Assembly: GCF_015291725.1 (NCBI RefSeq)
Contig: NZ_CP030038.1
Coordinates: forward strand, 3,151,001-3,215,000
DNA: 64,000 nucleotides
Origin: Bradyrhizobium sp. CCBAU 51765
GTDB lineage: Bacteria; Pseudomonadota; Alphaproteobacteria; Rhizobiales; Xanthobacteraceae
Reading direction: 5' to 3'
Part shown: one piece after another, positions 26,571-35,439 of the stretch
How positions within the stretch are numbered: the first letter of the stretch is position 1
Layout of the letters: the number at the start of each line of letters is the position of its first letter
Notes under the pieces: model-generated
What the model saw: the letters and a program-made list of their open reading frames with translations, nothing else
What the model was told of the DNA's origin: nothing
Database searches by the model: none
Made by a program: the position numbers and the translations under genes

Positions 26571-27329
26571 TTAGCCCCGTCCGACGAACGGCATCTTGGT
26601 CGCCATCACCGTCATCGTCAGCACGTTGGCATCGAGCGGCAGGTTGGCCATGTAGGCGACGGCGTCGCCGACCGCCTTGGCGTCCATGCGCGGCTCGTGC
26701 TTGGTGGTGCCGTCGGGCTGCAGGACGCCGGGGCCGTTGACCATGCGGTCGGTCATCGGGGTCGCGGCATTGCCGATGTCGACCTGGCCGACCGCGATGT
26801 CGTACATGCGCCCGTCGAGATTGCTGGCCTTGGTCAGGCCGGTGATGGCGTGCTTGGTCGAGGTATAGGCGGCCGAGAACGGCCGCGGCGCATGCGCCGA
26901 GATCGAGCCGTTGTTGATGATGCGGCCGCCGCGCGGGCTCTGGTCCTTCATGATGCGGAAGGCGTGCTGGGTGCACAGGAACGGGCCGGTGAGGTTGGTG
27001 TTCACCACCGCCTGCCACTGCTCGAGGCTGAGGTCCTCGAAGTTCACCGCCGGTGCGCCCATGCCGGCATTGTTGAAGAGCACGTCGAGGCGGCCATAGC
27101 TCGTCTTCACCTTGTCGAACAGTGCGGCGATGGAGTCCGGCTTGGTCATGTCGGCGGTGACGCAGAGGCTCTTTCCGGCGGGGCCGAGCTTCGCCGTCTC
27201 CTCGAGCATGTCGAGCCGGCGCCCTGCGAGCACCACGGTGAAGCCGGTGTTCATCAGCGCCAGCGACGCTGCGCGCCCGACACCGGTGCCGGCGCCGGTC
27301 ACCAACGCGATCTTTTTCGCTTCACTCAT
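26571..27329 (-). CDS. SDR-family oxidoreductase
   Basis: A 252-residue short-chain dehydrogenase/reductase. It has the cofactor motif TGAGTGVG at residues ~11-18, NNAG in the fourth strand, the catalytic Ser in NGSISAHA and the YTSTK Tyr-Lys pair. An Arg in LAGRR after strand 2 suggests NADP(H) preference. It starts 26 bp downstream of the Anbu gene on the same strand and is probably cotranscribed, although it is not a classical member of the Anbu set. Substrate unknown. Confidence 0.88.
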   Translation of the reverse strand: MSEAKKIALVTGAGTGVGRAASLALMNTGFTVVLAGRRLDMLEETAKLGPAGKSLCVTADMTKPDSIAALFDKVKTSYGRLDVLFNNAGMGAPAVNFEDLSLEQWQAVVNTNLTGPFLCTQHAFRIMKDQSPRGGRIINNGSISAHAPRPFSAAYTSTKHAITGLTKASNLDGRMYDIAVGQVDIGNAATPMTDRMVNGPGVLQPDGTTKHEPRMDAKAVGDAVAYMANLPLDANVLTMTVMATKMPFVGRG

Positions 27330-27355
27330 CGTTTCCTGCCTTTTCTCTTCTGCTG

Positions 27356-28114
27356 TCAGGTTTTGGGTTCTTTTTCGTTCTTGTAGGGCGGGCGCGGAAT
27401 GTTCTGGTGCGCAGCGCGCAACGCCGCCGACCAGCGCGAGCGCAAATCGTGGAAATAAGGCTCGCCCGCTTCGATCCGGTGGTTGAGATCGGCTTCGCAG
27501 GCGTCCGTGCGCACGACCAGCACGTCGATCGGCAGGCCGACGCCGAGATTCGAGCGCATGGTCGAGTCCATCGAGATCAGGCCGGTCTTCAGCGCCTCGT
27601 AGAGCTCGACGTCGTAATGCATGGCGCGGTCGAGCACCGGCTTGCCGTATTTGTGCTCGCCGATCTGCAGGTAGGGCGTGTCGGTGGTGCACTCGATGAA
27701 ATTGCCGGCGGTGTAGACCATGAACAGACGCATGCGCGCGCCCTTGATCTGGCCGCCGAACAGGAAGGAGACGTCGAAGGACACGTCCTCGGATTTCAGC
27801 GCCGGTCCTTCGGTCGCATGCACCGCCCGGATCGCCCGGCCGATGCGCTGGGCGGCCTGGAACATGGTCGGCGCGTTCATCAGCGTCTCGATTTCGCCCG
27901 TGTTGGGGTCTTCCAGGCCTTCGGTCAGGGTGGAGAGCACCGACTGGCTGATGGCGAGGTTGCCGGCGCTGGCGATTGCCATGATGCGCTCGCCGGGCTT
28001 GGAGAAGATGTGCAGCTTGCGGAAGGTCGAGACGTTGTCGAGGCCGGCATTGGTGCGGGTGTCGGCGATCATCACCAGACCGTCCCGAACCAGGATTCCG
28101 CAACAATAGGTCAT
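27356..28114 (-). CDS. Anbu: proteasome-type ancestral beta-subunit peptidase
   Basis: A 252-residue Ntn-hydrolase of the Anbu (bacterial proteasome homologue) family. After removal of Met1, the nucleophile Thr2 would be exposed; Asp18 (IADTRTNAG) and Lys33 (FRKLHIF) complete the proteasome-type active site. The internal [14 protein letters not shown] block corresponds to the conserved Ser/Gly loop. Anbu assembles into helical or ring-like oligomers of unclear substrate. It belongs to the known gene set with circularly permuted ATP-grasp, alpha-E and transglutaminase genes, all of which lie just upstream here. That context suggests cleavage of an enzymatically added peptide (hypothesis from comparative genomics). 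Confidence 0.93.
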   Translation of the reverse strand: MTYCCGILVRDGLVMIADTRTNAGLDNVSTFRKLHIFSKPGERIMAIASAGNLAISQSVLSTLTEGLEDPNTGEIETLMNAPTMFQAAQRIGRAIRAVHATEGPALKSEDVSFDVSFLFGGQIKGARMRLFMVYTAGNFIECTTDTPYLQIGEHKYGKPVLDRAMHYDVELYEALKTGLISMDSTMRSNLGVGLPIDVLVVRTDACEADLNHRIEAGEPYFHDLRSRWSAALRAAHQNIPRPPYKNEKEPKT

Positions 28115-28198
28115 TTCCAGTCCCCGAACGCGTTTGCGCGGAATTACTAGCCAATTTCAGGGAGCCATGAAACCCCCGATTCCCGCGGGGGGAAGGCT

Positions 28199-28236
28199 GT
28201 CATTCCGGGCTCGCGCTGTGCGCGCCCCGGAATGAC
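28199..28236. repeat. Family 1 palindrome, short copy D (single hairpin)
   Basis: GTCATTCCGGGCTCGCGC and GCGCGCCCCGGAATGAC form one 38-bp hairpin, i.e. a single REP-like unit rather than the paired form. It sits between the AhpD-like and Anbu genes on the same strand. Confidence 0.75.
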
Positions 28237-28250
28237 AGCTAACTTGTCGC

Positions 28251-28658
28251 TCAATCCGCGGCATCGACCAGAAACGCCTCGTCGACGGGCACGCCAAGCG
28301 CCGTGACCAGCCGGTTCGTCTCCGCAGCCATGCCGACGATGGCGAGCAGTTCGCCATATTCGGCCTCGGTCATCCCCTTGGCCCGTGCCGCGGCCGTGTG
28401 CGAATGGATGCAGTAGCTGCAGCCATGGGCGATCGAAACCGCGACGTAGAGCATTTCCTTGGTCTTGGGGTCGAGCGCACCCGGAGCCATCACGTCCTTG
28501 ATGCTCTCCCAGGTCCGCCGCAGCGTCTTCGGATCGTGCGCCAGCGCCCGCCAGAAATTGTTGACGAAATCCGATTTCCGCACCTTTCGGATGTCGTCGA
28601 AAACGGCGCGCGCGTCGGCGGAGAGTTCGTCATCCGAAAGCAGTTTTACAGTCGCCAT
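28251..28658 (-). CDS. AhpD-like / carboxymuconolactone decarboxylase family protein
   Basis: A 135-residue helical protein with the AhpD redox signature GCSYCIHSHT (CxxC-x2-3-His) preceded by the conserved Glu of KTKEMLYVAVS. Such proteins reduce peroxides or act as disulphide carriers. It lies between the transglutaminase and Anbu genes on the same strand, where the standard Anbu gene set has no such member, so it is either a lineage-specific addition or an unrelated insertion. A family 1 hairpin separates it from Anbu, so cotranscription is uncertain. Confidence 0.87.
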   Translation of the reverse strand: MATVKLLSDDELSADARAVFDDIRKVRKSDFVNNFWRALAHDPKTLRRTWESIKDVMAPGALDPKTKEMLYVAVSIAHGCSYCIHSHTAAARAKGMTEAEYGELLAIVGMAAETNRLVTALGVPVDEAFLVDAAD

Positions 28659-28725
28659 GGGCTACCTCGCTGGGCTGATCCGATCCCGCGATTGTAGCAC
28701 GGCGTATGCGCTCGTCCGCCAGCAC

Positions 28726-29574
28726 CTAGCTCTGCCGCTGTGACTGCGATTGCGACTGCCCGCCGCGGCTGGTCTGCTCGACCTTCACGGCCACCGCCAG
28801 CGTTTCCGTGCCGCCGCCATAGCGCGTGCCGCGCACCGGTGCCGCGCCGAGATAGTCGAGCCCGATCGCAACGCGGACATGGGCGTCGGTGGCGCAGATG
28901 CTGTTGGCGGGATCGAAGCCGACCCAGCCGAGATCCGGCACGTAGGCCTCCGCCCAGGCATGGCCGGCCTCCTGATGCGCCGTGTCGTCCGATCGCAGAA
29001 AGTGCCCGGAGACGAACCGCGCCGGCACGCCGCCGGCCCGGGCGCAGGCGATGAAGATGTGCGCGTAATCCTGGCAGACCCCGCGCTTGAGCGCGAACGC
29101 CTCCACCGCGGACGTGCCACTGTTGGTGGGGTCTTCGTCGAACGTCATGTGATCGGCAATCTGCGTCATCAAGGTGTGCAGAAAGCCGAGCGTGTCGCTC
29201 TCGGCCTCGCTGCGCAACTGGCGCGCGACCGCCGTCATCGCCGGATTGACGGAGGTGAGGTCGGTGGAACGCAGGAACATCCCGGCCGGGAAACGCTCGT
29301 CCGTGCCGCGCAGCACGCCGCCGGTATCGTGGGTCTCGATCAACCCTTCTGCCGTGATCCGGATGTCGCCGACAGGTCCGCAGGACAGCACGTGGGTGAC
29401 GTTGCCGAACGCGTCCTCATGCATGTCGAGCTTGGTGTCGGTGGAGACGTCGATCTGCCATTCCGCGACGTATTGCCCGTCATGACTGCCAGGCGTCATG
29501 CGCAGGATCTGGATCACGCTGGTGGCCGGCGGCTCGTAGCGATAGGTCGTGGTGTGCAGGATTCGCAGGCGCAT
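28726..29574 (-). CDS. Transglutaminase-like cysteine peptidase of the Anbu cluster
   Basis: A 282-residue protein: an N-terminal beta region (MRLRILHTTTYRYEPP) typical of bacterial transglutaminase-like proteins, then the core with Cys167 (RGVCQDYAH), His205 (EAGHAWAEAYV) and Asp221 (GFDPAN) in the papain-like order. The tail is a low-complexity Gln/Ser stretch. The ATG at 29574 is chosen because upstream codons lie towards a repeat. Proteins of this type accompany alpha-E and ATP-grasp genes and are predicted to act on peptide or isopeptide bonds. Probably cytosolic, no signal peptide. Confidence 0.9.
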   Translation of the reverse strand: MRLRILHTTTYRYEPPATSVIQILRMTPGSHDGQYVAEWQIDVSTDTKLDMHEDAFGNVTHVLSCGPVGDIRITAEGLIETHDTGGVLRGTDERFPAGMFLRSTDLTSVNPAMTAVARQLRSEAESDTLGFLHTLMTQIADHMTFDEDPTNSGTSAVEAFALKRGVCQDYAHIFIACARAGGVPARFVSGHFLRSDDTAHQEAGHAWAEAYVPDLGWVGFDPANSICATDAHVRVAIGLDYLGAAPVRGTRYGGGTETLAVAVKVEQTSRGGQSQSQSQRQS

Positions 29575-29596
29575 GGTGGACCGTTGTTCTTGCGTC

Positions 29597-29677
29597 GTCA
29601 TTCCGGGGCGATGCGCCAGCATCGAACCCGGAATCTCGAGATTCCGGGTCTGGTCCTTCGGACCATCCCGGAATGAC
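29597..29677. repeat. Family 1 palindrome, copy E
   Basis: An 81-bp paired hairpin nearly identical in plan to copy A (same ATGCGCCAGCATCGAACCCG segment and central ATCTCGAGAT). It lies inside the Anbu operon, between the alpha-E and transglutaminase genes, and might affect mRNA processing or relative expression. Confidence 0.8.
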
Positions 29678-29685
29678 GGCGTGTA

Positions 29686-30630
29686 TCAGATCAAATACTG
29701 CTTCGTGATGATTTCGCCCAGCCTGGAATTGTCCGTGATGAATTCCTGAATGAATTCATGCACGCCATGCTGGAAAATGTCGTTCATATTGCTGTGTTCC
29801 AGCCGGTTGCGGATGCCGCGGGCGTGGCGCTGGGCCGGGCCCTGGCGGCCATAGGCGACGCCGATCTGGTCGAGGTTGCGGACGAGATTGCCGTAGCAGC
29901 TGGCGAGCGAGCGCGGCAGGGTGTCGTTGAGGATGAGCAGATCCGCGATCAGCCACGGCTTCAGCGTCTCGCGATAGACCCAGTGATAGGCCGTCAGCGC
30001 CGAGACCGAACGCAGGATCGAGCTCCATTGATAGAAGTCGAGCGGGCCGCCGACATGCTCCTCCTCGGGCAACAGCACGTGGTACTTCACGTCGAGAATG
30101 CGCGCGGTGTTGTCGGCGCGCTCCAGATGCACGCCCATGCGCGAGAACCAGTACGCGTCGTTGCGCAGCATGGTCCGGTAGGCCGAGCCGTCGAAGCGCA
30201 GCGAGGTCTCCTGCACGAAGCGCAGGAACTTCGCGAGGTCCTCGCGCGTCGAGGTGCCCTTGCTCCACACCGCCTGAAGCTCGATCCAGGCCGAGTTGAT
30301 GGTGTCCCACATCTCGCTGGTGAGCGCGGTGCGCACCGAGCGCGAGTTCAGCCGCGCCGCCTCGATGCAGTTTCTGATCGAGGACGGATTGTTCGGCGAG
30401 AACGAGAGATACTCGACGACGTTGTGCTCGTTGGCCTCCTCGTAGGCCTGGTAGAAGCTGGCGGCGACCCCGGCGGTGAGCAGCGCCGAATCCCATTCAT
30501 TGGTCTTGCCGATATAGGCGGCGGGAAGCGCGGTGACGCGCAGCGTCGCGTCGATGGTGCGCGCGAGATATTCGGCCCGTTCGACGTAGCGGGCGAGCCA
30601 GTAGAGGTTTTCGGCGGTACGCGACAGCAT
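29686..30630 (-). CDS. Alpha-E domain protein (DUF403)
   Basis: A 314-residue, almost entirely alpha-helical protein. The start MLSRTAENLYWLARYVERAE and the glutamate-rich helices throughout define the alpha-E family. No enzymatic activity is known; it is thought to work with the ATP-grasp protein encoded just upstream (4 bp gap, so likely translationally coupled). Member of the Anbu / peptide-ligase gene set. Confidence 0.93.
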   Translation of the reverse strand: MLSRTAENLYWLARYVERAEYLARTIDATLRVTALPAAYIGKTNEWDSALLTAGVAASFYQAYEEANEHNVVEYLSFSPNNPSSIRNCIEAARLNSRSVRTALTSEMWDTINSAWIELQAVWSKGTSTREDLAKFLRFVQETSLRFDGSAYRTMLRNDAYWFSRMGVHLERADNTARILDVKYHVLLPEEEHVGGPLDFYQWSSILRSVSALTAYHWVYRETLKPWLIADLLILNDTLPRSLASCYGNLVRNLDQIGVAYGRQGPAQRHARGIRNRLEHSNMNDIFQHGVHEFIQEFITDNSRLGEIITKQYLI

Positions 30631-30634
30631 CTCT

Positions 30635-32053
30635 CTACTCGTCCAGGATCCAGGTGTCTTTGGTGCCGCCGCCCTGGCTTGAATTCACCACCAGGGAGCC
30701 TTCCTTGAGCGCGACCCGGGTGAGTCCGCCCGGCACGATGGTGGTGCTCTTGCTGCCCGTGAGCACGAAGGGGCGCAAGTCGACATGGCGCGGGGCGAGG
30801 CCGGATGCGGTGCAGGTCGGGCAGGTCGAGAGCGCCAGCGTCGGCTGCGCGATGAAACCTTCCGGCTCGCGCTTGAGCTTGTCGCGGAAAGCTTCGATCG
30901 TCGCCTTGGTCGCAGCGGGGCCGATCAGCATGCCGTAGCCGCCGGAGCCGTGCACTTCCTTGACGACCAGCTCGCTCAGATTGTCCAGCACATAGGCGAG
31001 GTCCTTCGGCTCGCGGCAGCGCCAGGTCGGCACGTTCTTCAGGATCGGCTCCTCGCCGAGATAGAACTTCACGATGTCGGGCATGTAGGAGTAGATCGCC
31101 TTGTCGTCGGCGATGCCGGTGCCGACGGCGTTGGCGAGCGTGATGTTGCCGGCGGCGTAGGCCGACATCAGGCCGGGCACGCCGAGCACGGAGTCGGGAC
31201 GGAAGGTGAGGGGATCGAGGAAATCGTCGTCGACACGGCGATAGATCACGTCGACCCGCTTCAGCCCTTCCGTCGTCCGCATGAACACTTCGTTGTTCTT
31301 GACGATGAGGTCACGGCCTTCGACCAGCTCGATGCCGAGCTTGTCTGCGAGGAACGAGTGCTCGTAATAGGCCGAGTTGTAGACGCCGGGCGTGAGCAGG
31401 GCGACGGTCGGCTCGCTGGAGGCGCTCAGCGGCGCGACCGAGCGCAGGGCTGCGAGCAGCTCGTCCGGGTAGCGCTCGACCGGCGCGACCTTGTGGCGGG
31501 CGAACAGATCCGGAAACAGCCGCATCATGATCTCGCGGTTTTCCAGCATGTAGGATACGCCCGACGGCGTGCGGGCGTTGTCCTCCAGCACGATGAAGTC
31601 CTCGGCGTCGACCCGGACGATGTCGATGCCGGCGATGTGCACGTAGACGTCGTGCGGCACCTGCTGGCCGTTCATCTCGGGGCGGAATACCGGGTTCTGG
31701 AAGATCAGATCGCCGGGCACGATCTCGGCGCGGAGGATGTCGCGGCCGTGATAGATGTCGCGCAGGAACATGTTGAGCGCGCGCACGCGCTGCTTCAGGC
31801 CCTTCTCCAGCAGCGCCCATTCCTTGCCGGACATGATCCGCGGGATCACGTCGAAGGGGATCAGGCGCTCGGTGGACTCGGAATCGCCGTAGACCGCGAA
31901 GGTGATGCCGATCCGGCGGAACAGGAGCTCGGCCTCCTGGCGCCGATATTCGAGGGCTTCCGGGGGCGTTTCCTTGAGCCAGCGCGCCAGCTCCCGATAG
32001 GCGGGGCGAAGGTCTCCGCCGGCAATATTCATTTCGTCAAACGCGACTGCCAT
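30635..32053 (-). CDS. Circularly permuted ATP-grasp protein (DUF404/DUF407 type)
   Basis: A 472-residue predicted ATP-dependent carboxylate-amine ligase. Conserved segments include GITFAVYGDSESTERLIPFD near the N-terminus, VLEDNARTPSGVSYMLENRE, RTTEGLKRVDVIYRRVDDDF, LANAVGTGIADDKAIY, VVKEVHGSGGYGMLIGP with the likely ATP-binding Lys, and the C-terminal RPFVLTG. First gene of the operon with alpha-E and transglutaminase. Family members are predicted to ligate amino acids or peptides to small molecules or proteins; the product is unknown. Confidence 0.93.
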   Translation of the reverse strand: MAVAFDEMNIAGGDLRPAYRELARWLKETPPEALEYRRQEAELLFRRIGITFAVYGDSESTERLIPFDVIPRIMSGKEWALLEKGLKQRVRALNMFLRDIYHGRDILRAEIVPGDLIFQNPVFRPEMNGQQVPHDVYVHIAGIDIVRVDAEDFIVLEDNARTPSGVSYMLENREIMMRLFPDLFARHKVAPVERYPDELLAALRSVAPLSASSEPTVALLTPGVYNSAYYEHSFLADKLGIELVEGRDLIVKNNEVFMRTTEGLKRVDVIYRRVDDDFLDPLTFRPDSVLGVPGLMSAYAAGNITLANAVGTGIADDKAIYSYMPDIVKFYLGEEPILKNVPTWRCREPKDLAYVLDNLSELVVKEVHGSGGYGMLIGPAATKATIEAFRDKLKREPEGFIAQPTLALSTCPTCTASGLAPRHVDLRPFVLTGSKSTTIVPGGLTRVALKEGSLVVNSSQGGGTKDTWILDE

Positions 32054-32277
32054 AGAATCCGACTGTTCTCCCTGGCCATGCCGTGAGAGTGCATGACTTC
32101 CCTAGGAGGTAGCAAGGGCCGGGCCAGCGCGATAAGCATGGAGGAGGGGCATTTGCCGGGGACGGCCGGCGGCCTGCCTGAAAAAATGGCTGAGGACTGC
32201 TTATTTCAGAAGCAAAACCACGTGACTTCAACGCGTTACCTCGGCAAAGTCGGCGTCACAGGTGAGGGACTTAAGGC

Positions 32278-33015
32278 ATGAGCGACATCGTCACGGCGGG
32301 CATTCTGGTCATTGGGGACGAAATCCTGTCCGGCCGGACCAAGGACAAGAATATCGGCTTCATCGCCGAATACCTGACCAATATCGGCATCGACCTGAAG
32401 GAGGTCCGGATCGTTTCCGACGACGAGGCCGACATCATCGCCGCCCTGGATGCGCTGCGGCATCGCTACAGCTACGTCTTCACCACGGGTGGCATCGGAC
32501 CGACGCATGACGACATCACCGCCGATGCCGTCGCCAAGGCGTTCGGCGTCGGTATCGACCACCATCCGGAGGTCGTCGCCCGCTTCCGCGAGCGCTGGAG
32601 CGAGCAGGACCTCAACGAGGCCCGCCTGCGCATGGCCCGCATCCCCGACGGTGCCGAGCTGATCCAGAGCGCGACCATCCTCGCTCCCGGCTTCAAGATC
32701 GGCAACGTCATCGTCATGGCCGGCGTGCCGTCGATCATGCAGGCGATGATGGATATCGTCTCGCCCAAGCTGAAATCGGGCGTGCGCATGCTCTCCGAAT
32801 CGGTCCGCGCCAATGCGCGCGAGGGCGACATCGGCAGCCCGCTGCGGGCGATCGCCGCCGCCCATCCCGACACCATCATCGGCAGCTATCCCTTCATGGA
32901 CGAGGAGCAGAAGCCGAACACCAATCTGGTGGTGCGCTCGCGCGATCCGGAGAAGCTCGCCGCGGCGATGGCGGCGGTGAAGGAAATGCTGGCGGGACTG
33001 AATATCACCCGCTAG
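32278..33015 (+). CDS. CinA-like molybdopterin-binding domain protein
   Basis: A 245-residue protein with a MoaB/MogA-type domain: [18 protein letters not shown] at the start and [20 protein letters not shown] as the pterin/nucleotide-binding motif. It lacks the C-terminal amidase domain of full CinA (~400 residues). Short relatives are annotated as competence/damage-inducible proteins or pyrophosphatases acting on modified nucleotides. It is followed by the xanthine phosphoribosyltransferase gene 31 bp downstream, which fits a nucleotide-related role (inference). Confidence 0.88.
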   Translation: MSDIVTAGILVIGDEILSGRTKDKNIGFIAEYLTNIGIDLKEVRIVSDDEADIIAALDALRHRYSYVFTTGGIGPTHDDITADAVAKAFGVGIDHHPEVVARFRERWSEQDLNEARLRMARIPDGAELIQSATILAPGFKIGNVIVMAGVPSIMQAMMDIVSPKLKSGVRMLSESVRANAREGDIGSPLRAIAAAHPDTIIGSYPFMDEEQKPNTNLVVRSRDPEKLAAAMAAVKEMLAGLNITR

Positions 33016-33046
33016 CAGAAGACGCTCGAGACGAATGGAGACGACG

Positions 33047-33571
33047 ATGGGTGAAGCACCGGAACTGAGCGCGCAGGAGCGCGCGGGCAGGGCCTTTCCG
33101 GTCTCGTGGGACCAGTTCCACCGGGACTGCCGGGCGCTGACCTGGCGGCTCAACGAGGTCGGTCCGTTCCACGCCGTGATCGCGATCACCCGCGGCGGCC
33201 TGGTGCCCGCCGCGATCGTGGCGCGCGAGTTAGGGGTGCGCGTGATCGACACGGTCTGTATCGCCAGCTACGATCATGACAAGCAGGGCGAGCTCCAGGT
33301 CCTCAAGGGCATTTCGGACGCGGCCATGAAGCTCGGCGGCGGCACCGGCAAGGGACTCCTGATCGTCGACGACCTCGTCGACACCGGCAAGACCGGCAAG
33401 CTGGTGCGCGAGATGCTGCCGGATGCGCATTTCGCCACCGTCTACGCCAAGCCGATGGGACGCCCGCTGGTCGACACATTCATCACGGAAGTGTCGCAGG
33501 ACACCTGGATATTCTTCCCCTGGGACACCGCGTTGTCCTACCACCCGCCGCTACGCGACGGGGCGGCGTAA
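33047..33571 (+). CDS. gpt: Xanthine phosphoribosyltransferase
   Basis: A 174-residue type I phosphoribosyltransferase salvaging xanthine and guanine. The PRPP loop is visible as [15 protein letters not shown], and the N-terminal [22 protein letters not shown] and C-terminal TWIFFPWD are typical of bacterial Gpt. The ATG at 33047 has GGAG upstream and gives the usual N-terminus; an ATG at 33035 would add four residues. Likely cotranscribed with the CinA-like gene. Confidence 0.93.
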   Translation: MGEAPELSAQERAGRAFPVSWDQFHRDCRALTWRLNEVGPFHAVIAITRGGLVPAAIVARELGVRVIDTVCIASYDHDKQGELQVLKGISDAAMKLGGGTGKGLLIVDDLVDTGKTGKLVREMLPDAHFATVYAKPMGRPLVDTFITEVSQDTWIFFPWDTALSYHPPLRDGAA

Positions 33572-33576
33572 CCGAG

Positions 33577-33646
33577 TGCGAATGGCGAGTGGCGAATGGC
33601 GAGCAATGAATCCCCAGTTCGCAATTCGCCATTCGCTACTCGCCCC
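33577..33646. repeat. Family 5 intergenic palindrome, copy 2
   Basis: A ~70-bp imperfect palindrome (GCGAATGGCGAGTGGCGAAT and inverted GCCATTCGCTACTCGCC). The next gene's only ATG start lies inside it. Confidence 0.7.
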
Positions 33647-34258
33647 CTGCAAAACCGCGTCACGCCCGCCGGCGATATCATCGCCACCCCATATCGCGGC
33701 CTCTTCACCGGCAATCGCGGCATCATCCACGATCCCGCGACGAAGACGCTGCTGAAGAGGCGCTGGTCGTCGCCGGCCTGGATCACGTGTCTATGCGAGT
33801 TCCGCGGCTGGCGGCGGCCGGTGATGGCGCGGCGCAGCTGGACCGAGCTGTTCTTCCTCGACGAGGCCACCGCCTTTGCCGCGGGTCATCGTCCCTGCTT
33901 CTTCTGCCGCCGGGACGATGCCAGACGATTCCGCGCCGCGTGGGAAGCGGGCAATGGTGTGAGCGATGTCAGCGCGAAGGCGATCGACGCCGCCCTGCAT
34001 CGGGAGCGGCTCGATCAAGGCAAGAAGCGGTTGCACCCGCTTCCGATGCCGCTGCCAGACTTGCCTGAGGGCGCGATGGTACAGCAGGGCGAAGACAGCT
34101 TTCTGCTGATGCACGGAAAGGCACTGCTATGGTCGCCGGCGGGCTATGCCGCCAGCGAGCGTCCGCTTGAGAACCTGGAGTTACTGACGCCCCCCTCGAC
34201 GTTGCGCGCGATCATCGCCGGCTATCGGCCAGTGGTGCATCCAACTGCTTTGGGCTAG
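33596..34258 (+). CDS. Conserved hypothetical protein whose N-terminus lies in a repeat
   Basis: A ~220-residue protein. After residue ~20 it looks like a genuine conserved cytosolic protein (RVTPAGDIIATPYRGLFTGN, RRPVMARRSWTELFFLDEAT, AAGHRPCFFCRR with a possible metal-binding CxxC). The first ~17 residues are encoded by a family 5 palindrome. The only in-frame ATG (33596) is inside the repeat; the alternative is a CTG at 33647. Thus the repeat may have supplied a new start, or translation begins at a rare codon. Function unknown. Confidence 0.72.
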   Translation: MASNESPVRNSPFATRPLQNRVTPAGDIIATPYRGLFTGNRGIIHDPATKTLLKRRWSSPAWITCLCEFRGWRRPVMARRSWTELFFLDEATAFAAGHRPCFFCRRDDARRFRAAWEAGNGVSDVSAKAIDAALHRERLDQGKKRLHPLPMPLPDLPEGAMVQQGEDSFLLMHGKALLWSPAGYAASERPLENLELLTPPSTLRAIIAGYRPVVHPTALG

Positions 34259-34283
34259 AGCGAGGCCGACCACGGCGTCGTGA

Positions 34284-35306
34284 TCACCCCAGCTTCTCGC
34301 GCGCCAGTGCGGCGCCGGCGCCGAGCGCCATCAGCTTGGCTTCGGCGATCTCCCGCCGCATCGGCGCCATGCCGCAATTGGTGGTGGCGATGATGTTGCT
34401 CTTCGGCACGAATTGCGACACCGCGTCGATCACCTTCACGACGTCCTCGGCCGTCTCCACCGTGTCGCTAGCGACGTCGATCACGCCGGCCTGCACGATC
34501 TTGTTCTTCAGCAGCGCGAGCAGGTCGAGCGGCACCTTCGAGTTGCGGCACTCGATCGCAACCTGCTGGATCGGGCTGGCGTCGATTGCCGGGAAGATCT
34601 GCTCGTACTGCCGCCATTGGCTGCCCAGCGTCTCCTTCCAGTCGGTGTTGGCCTTGATGCCGTAGCCGTAGCAGATGTGAACGGCGGTTGCGCAGGTCAG
34701 GCCCTGCGCGGCGCGCTCCAGCGCCTTGATGCCCCAATCGTTGACCTCGTCCATGTAGACGTTGAAGGCGGGCTCGTCGAACTGCACGAGATCGACGCCG
34801 TCGGCCTGCAAGGCCTTGGCCTCCTCGTTGAGCAGCTCGGCGAAGGCAAAGGCCATCTTCACGCGGTCGCCATAGTAGCGATCCGCAATGGTGTCGATGA
34901 TGGTCATTGGGCCGGGCAGGGTGAACTTCAACTTCTTCCTGGTATGTGTGCGCGCCACGCGCGCCTCGAAGGCGTGGACGCGATCCTTCAGGCGGAGCGG
35001 CGCGACCACCTGCGGCACCATCGCCTTGTAGCGGTCCTTGCGGATGCCCATCTCGACCTTGTGGGCGAAATCGATGCCCTCGATCTTCTCCAGGAAACCG
35101 TGGACGAAATGCTGCCGTGCCTGCTCGCCCTCGGTGACGAGGTCGATGCCGGCGTCCTCCTGGATCTTCAGCCAGATCAGGGTCGCATCGCGCTTGGCCC
35201 GGAGAAGCTCGTCGCCTTGCGCCTTCCAGGGCGCCCAGAGCATGTTGGGCTCGGCCAGCCATTCCGGCTTCGGCAAGGAGCCGGCGATCGTGGTTGGAAA
35301 CAGCAT
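34284..35306 (-). CDS. Short cobalamin-independent methionine synthase-like protein
   Basis: A 340-residue TIM-barrel protein equal to the C-terminal catalytic domain of MetE. Landmarks are TIAGSLPKPEWL at the start, LVTEGEQARQHFVHGFLEKIEGI, LPGPMTIIDTIADRYYGD, VQFDEPAFNVY, VHICYGYG (His-x-Cys zinc ligands) and TTNCGMAPM (third Cys). It lacks the N-terminal half of classical MetE. Short MetE-like proteins can use methylcobalamin or other methyl donors rather than folate, so the exact reaction is uncertain. ATG 35306 has GGGAGG upstream. Confidence 0.87.
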   Translation of the reverse strand: MLFPTTIAGSLPKPEWLAEPNMLWAPWKAQGDELLRAKRDATLIWLKIQEDAGIDLVTEGEQARQHFVHGFLEKIEGIDFAHKVEMGIRKDRYKAMVPQVVAPLRLKDRVHAFEARVARTHTRKKLKFTLPGPMTIIDTIADRYYGDRVKMAFAFAELLNEEAKALQADGVDLVQFDEPAFNVYMDEVNDWGIKALERAAQGLTCATAVHICYGYGIKANTDWKETLGSQWRQYEQIFPAIDASPIQQVAIECRNSKVPLDLLALLKNKIVQAGVIDVASDTVETAEDVVKVIDAVSQFVPKSNIIATTNCGMAPMRREIAEAKLMALGAGAALAREKLG

Positions 35307-35439
35307 GGCGGCCCTCCCGGCAGGTTGTGTTGCGCCTCTTCCTGCCATGACTTAACGTCGAGGTACAGAACAACAAAAGTCGCTCTCTAGTCCGACGGCG
35401 ATGACAGGGAAGGCCAAAGAAAAGGCCAGGGGAAGGGTC

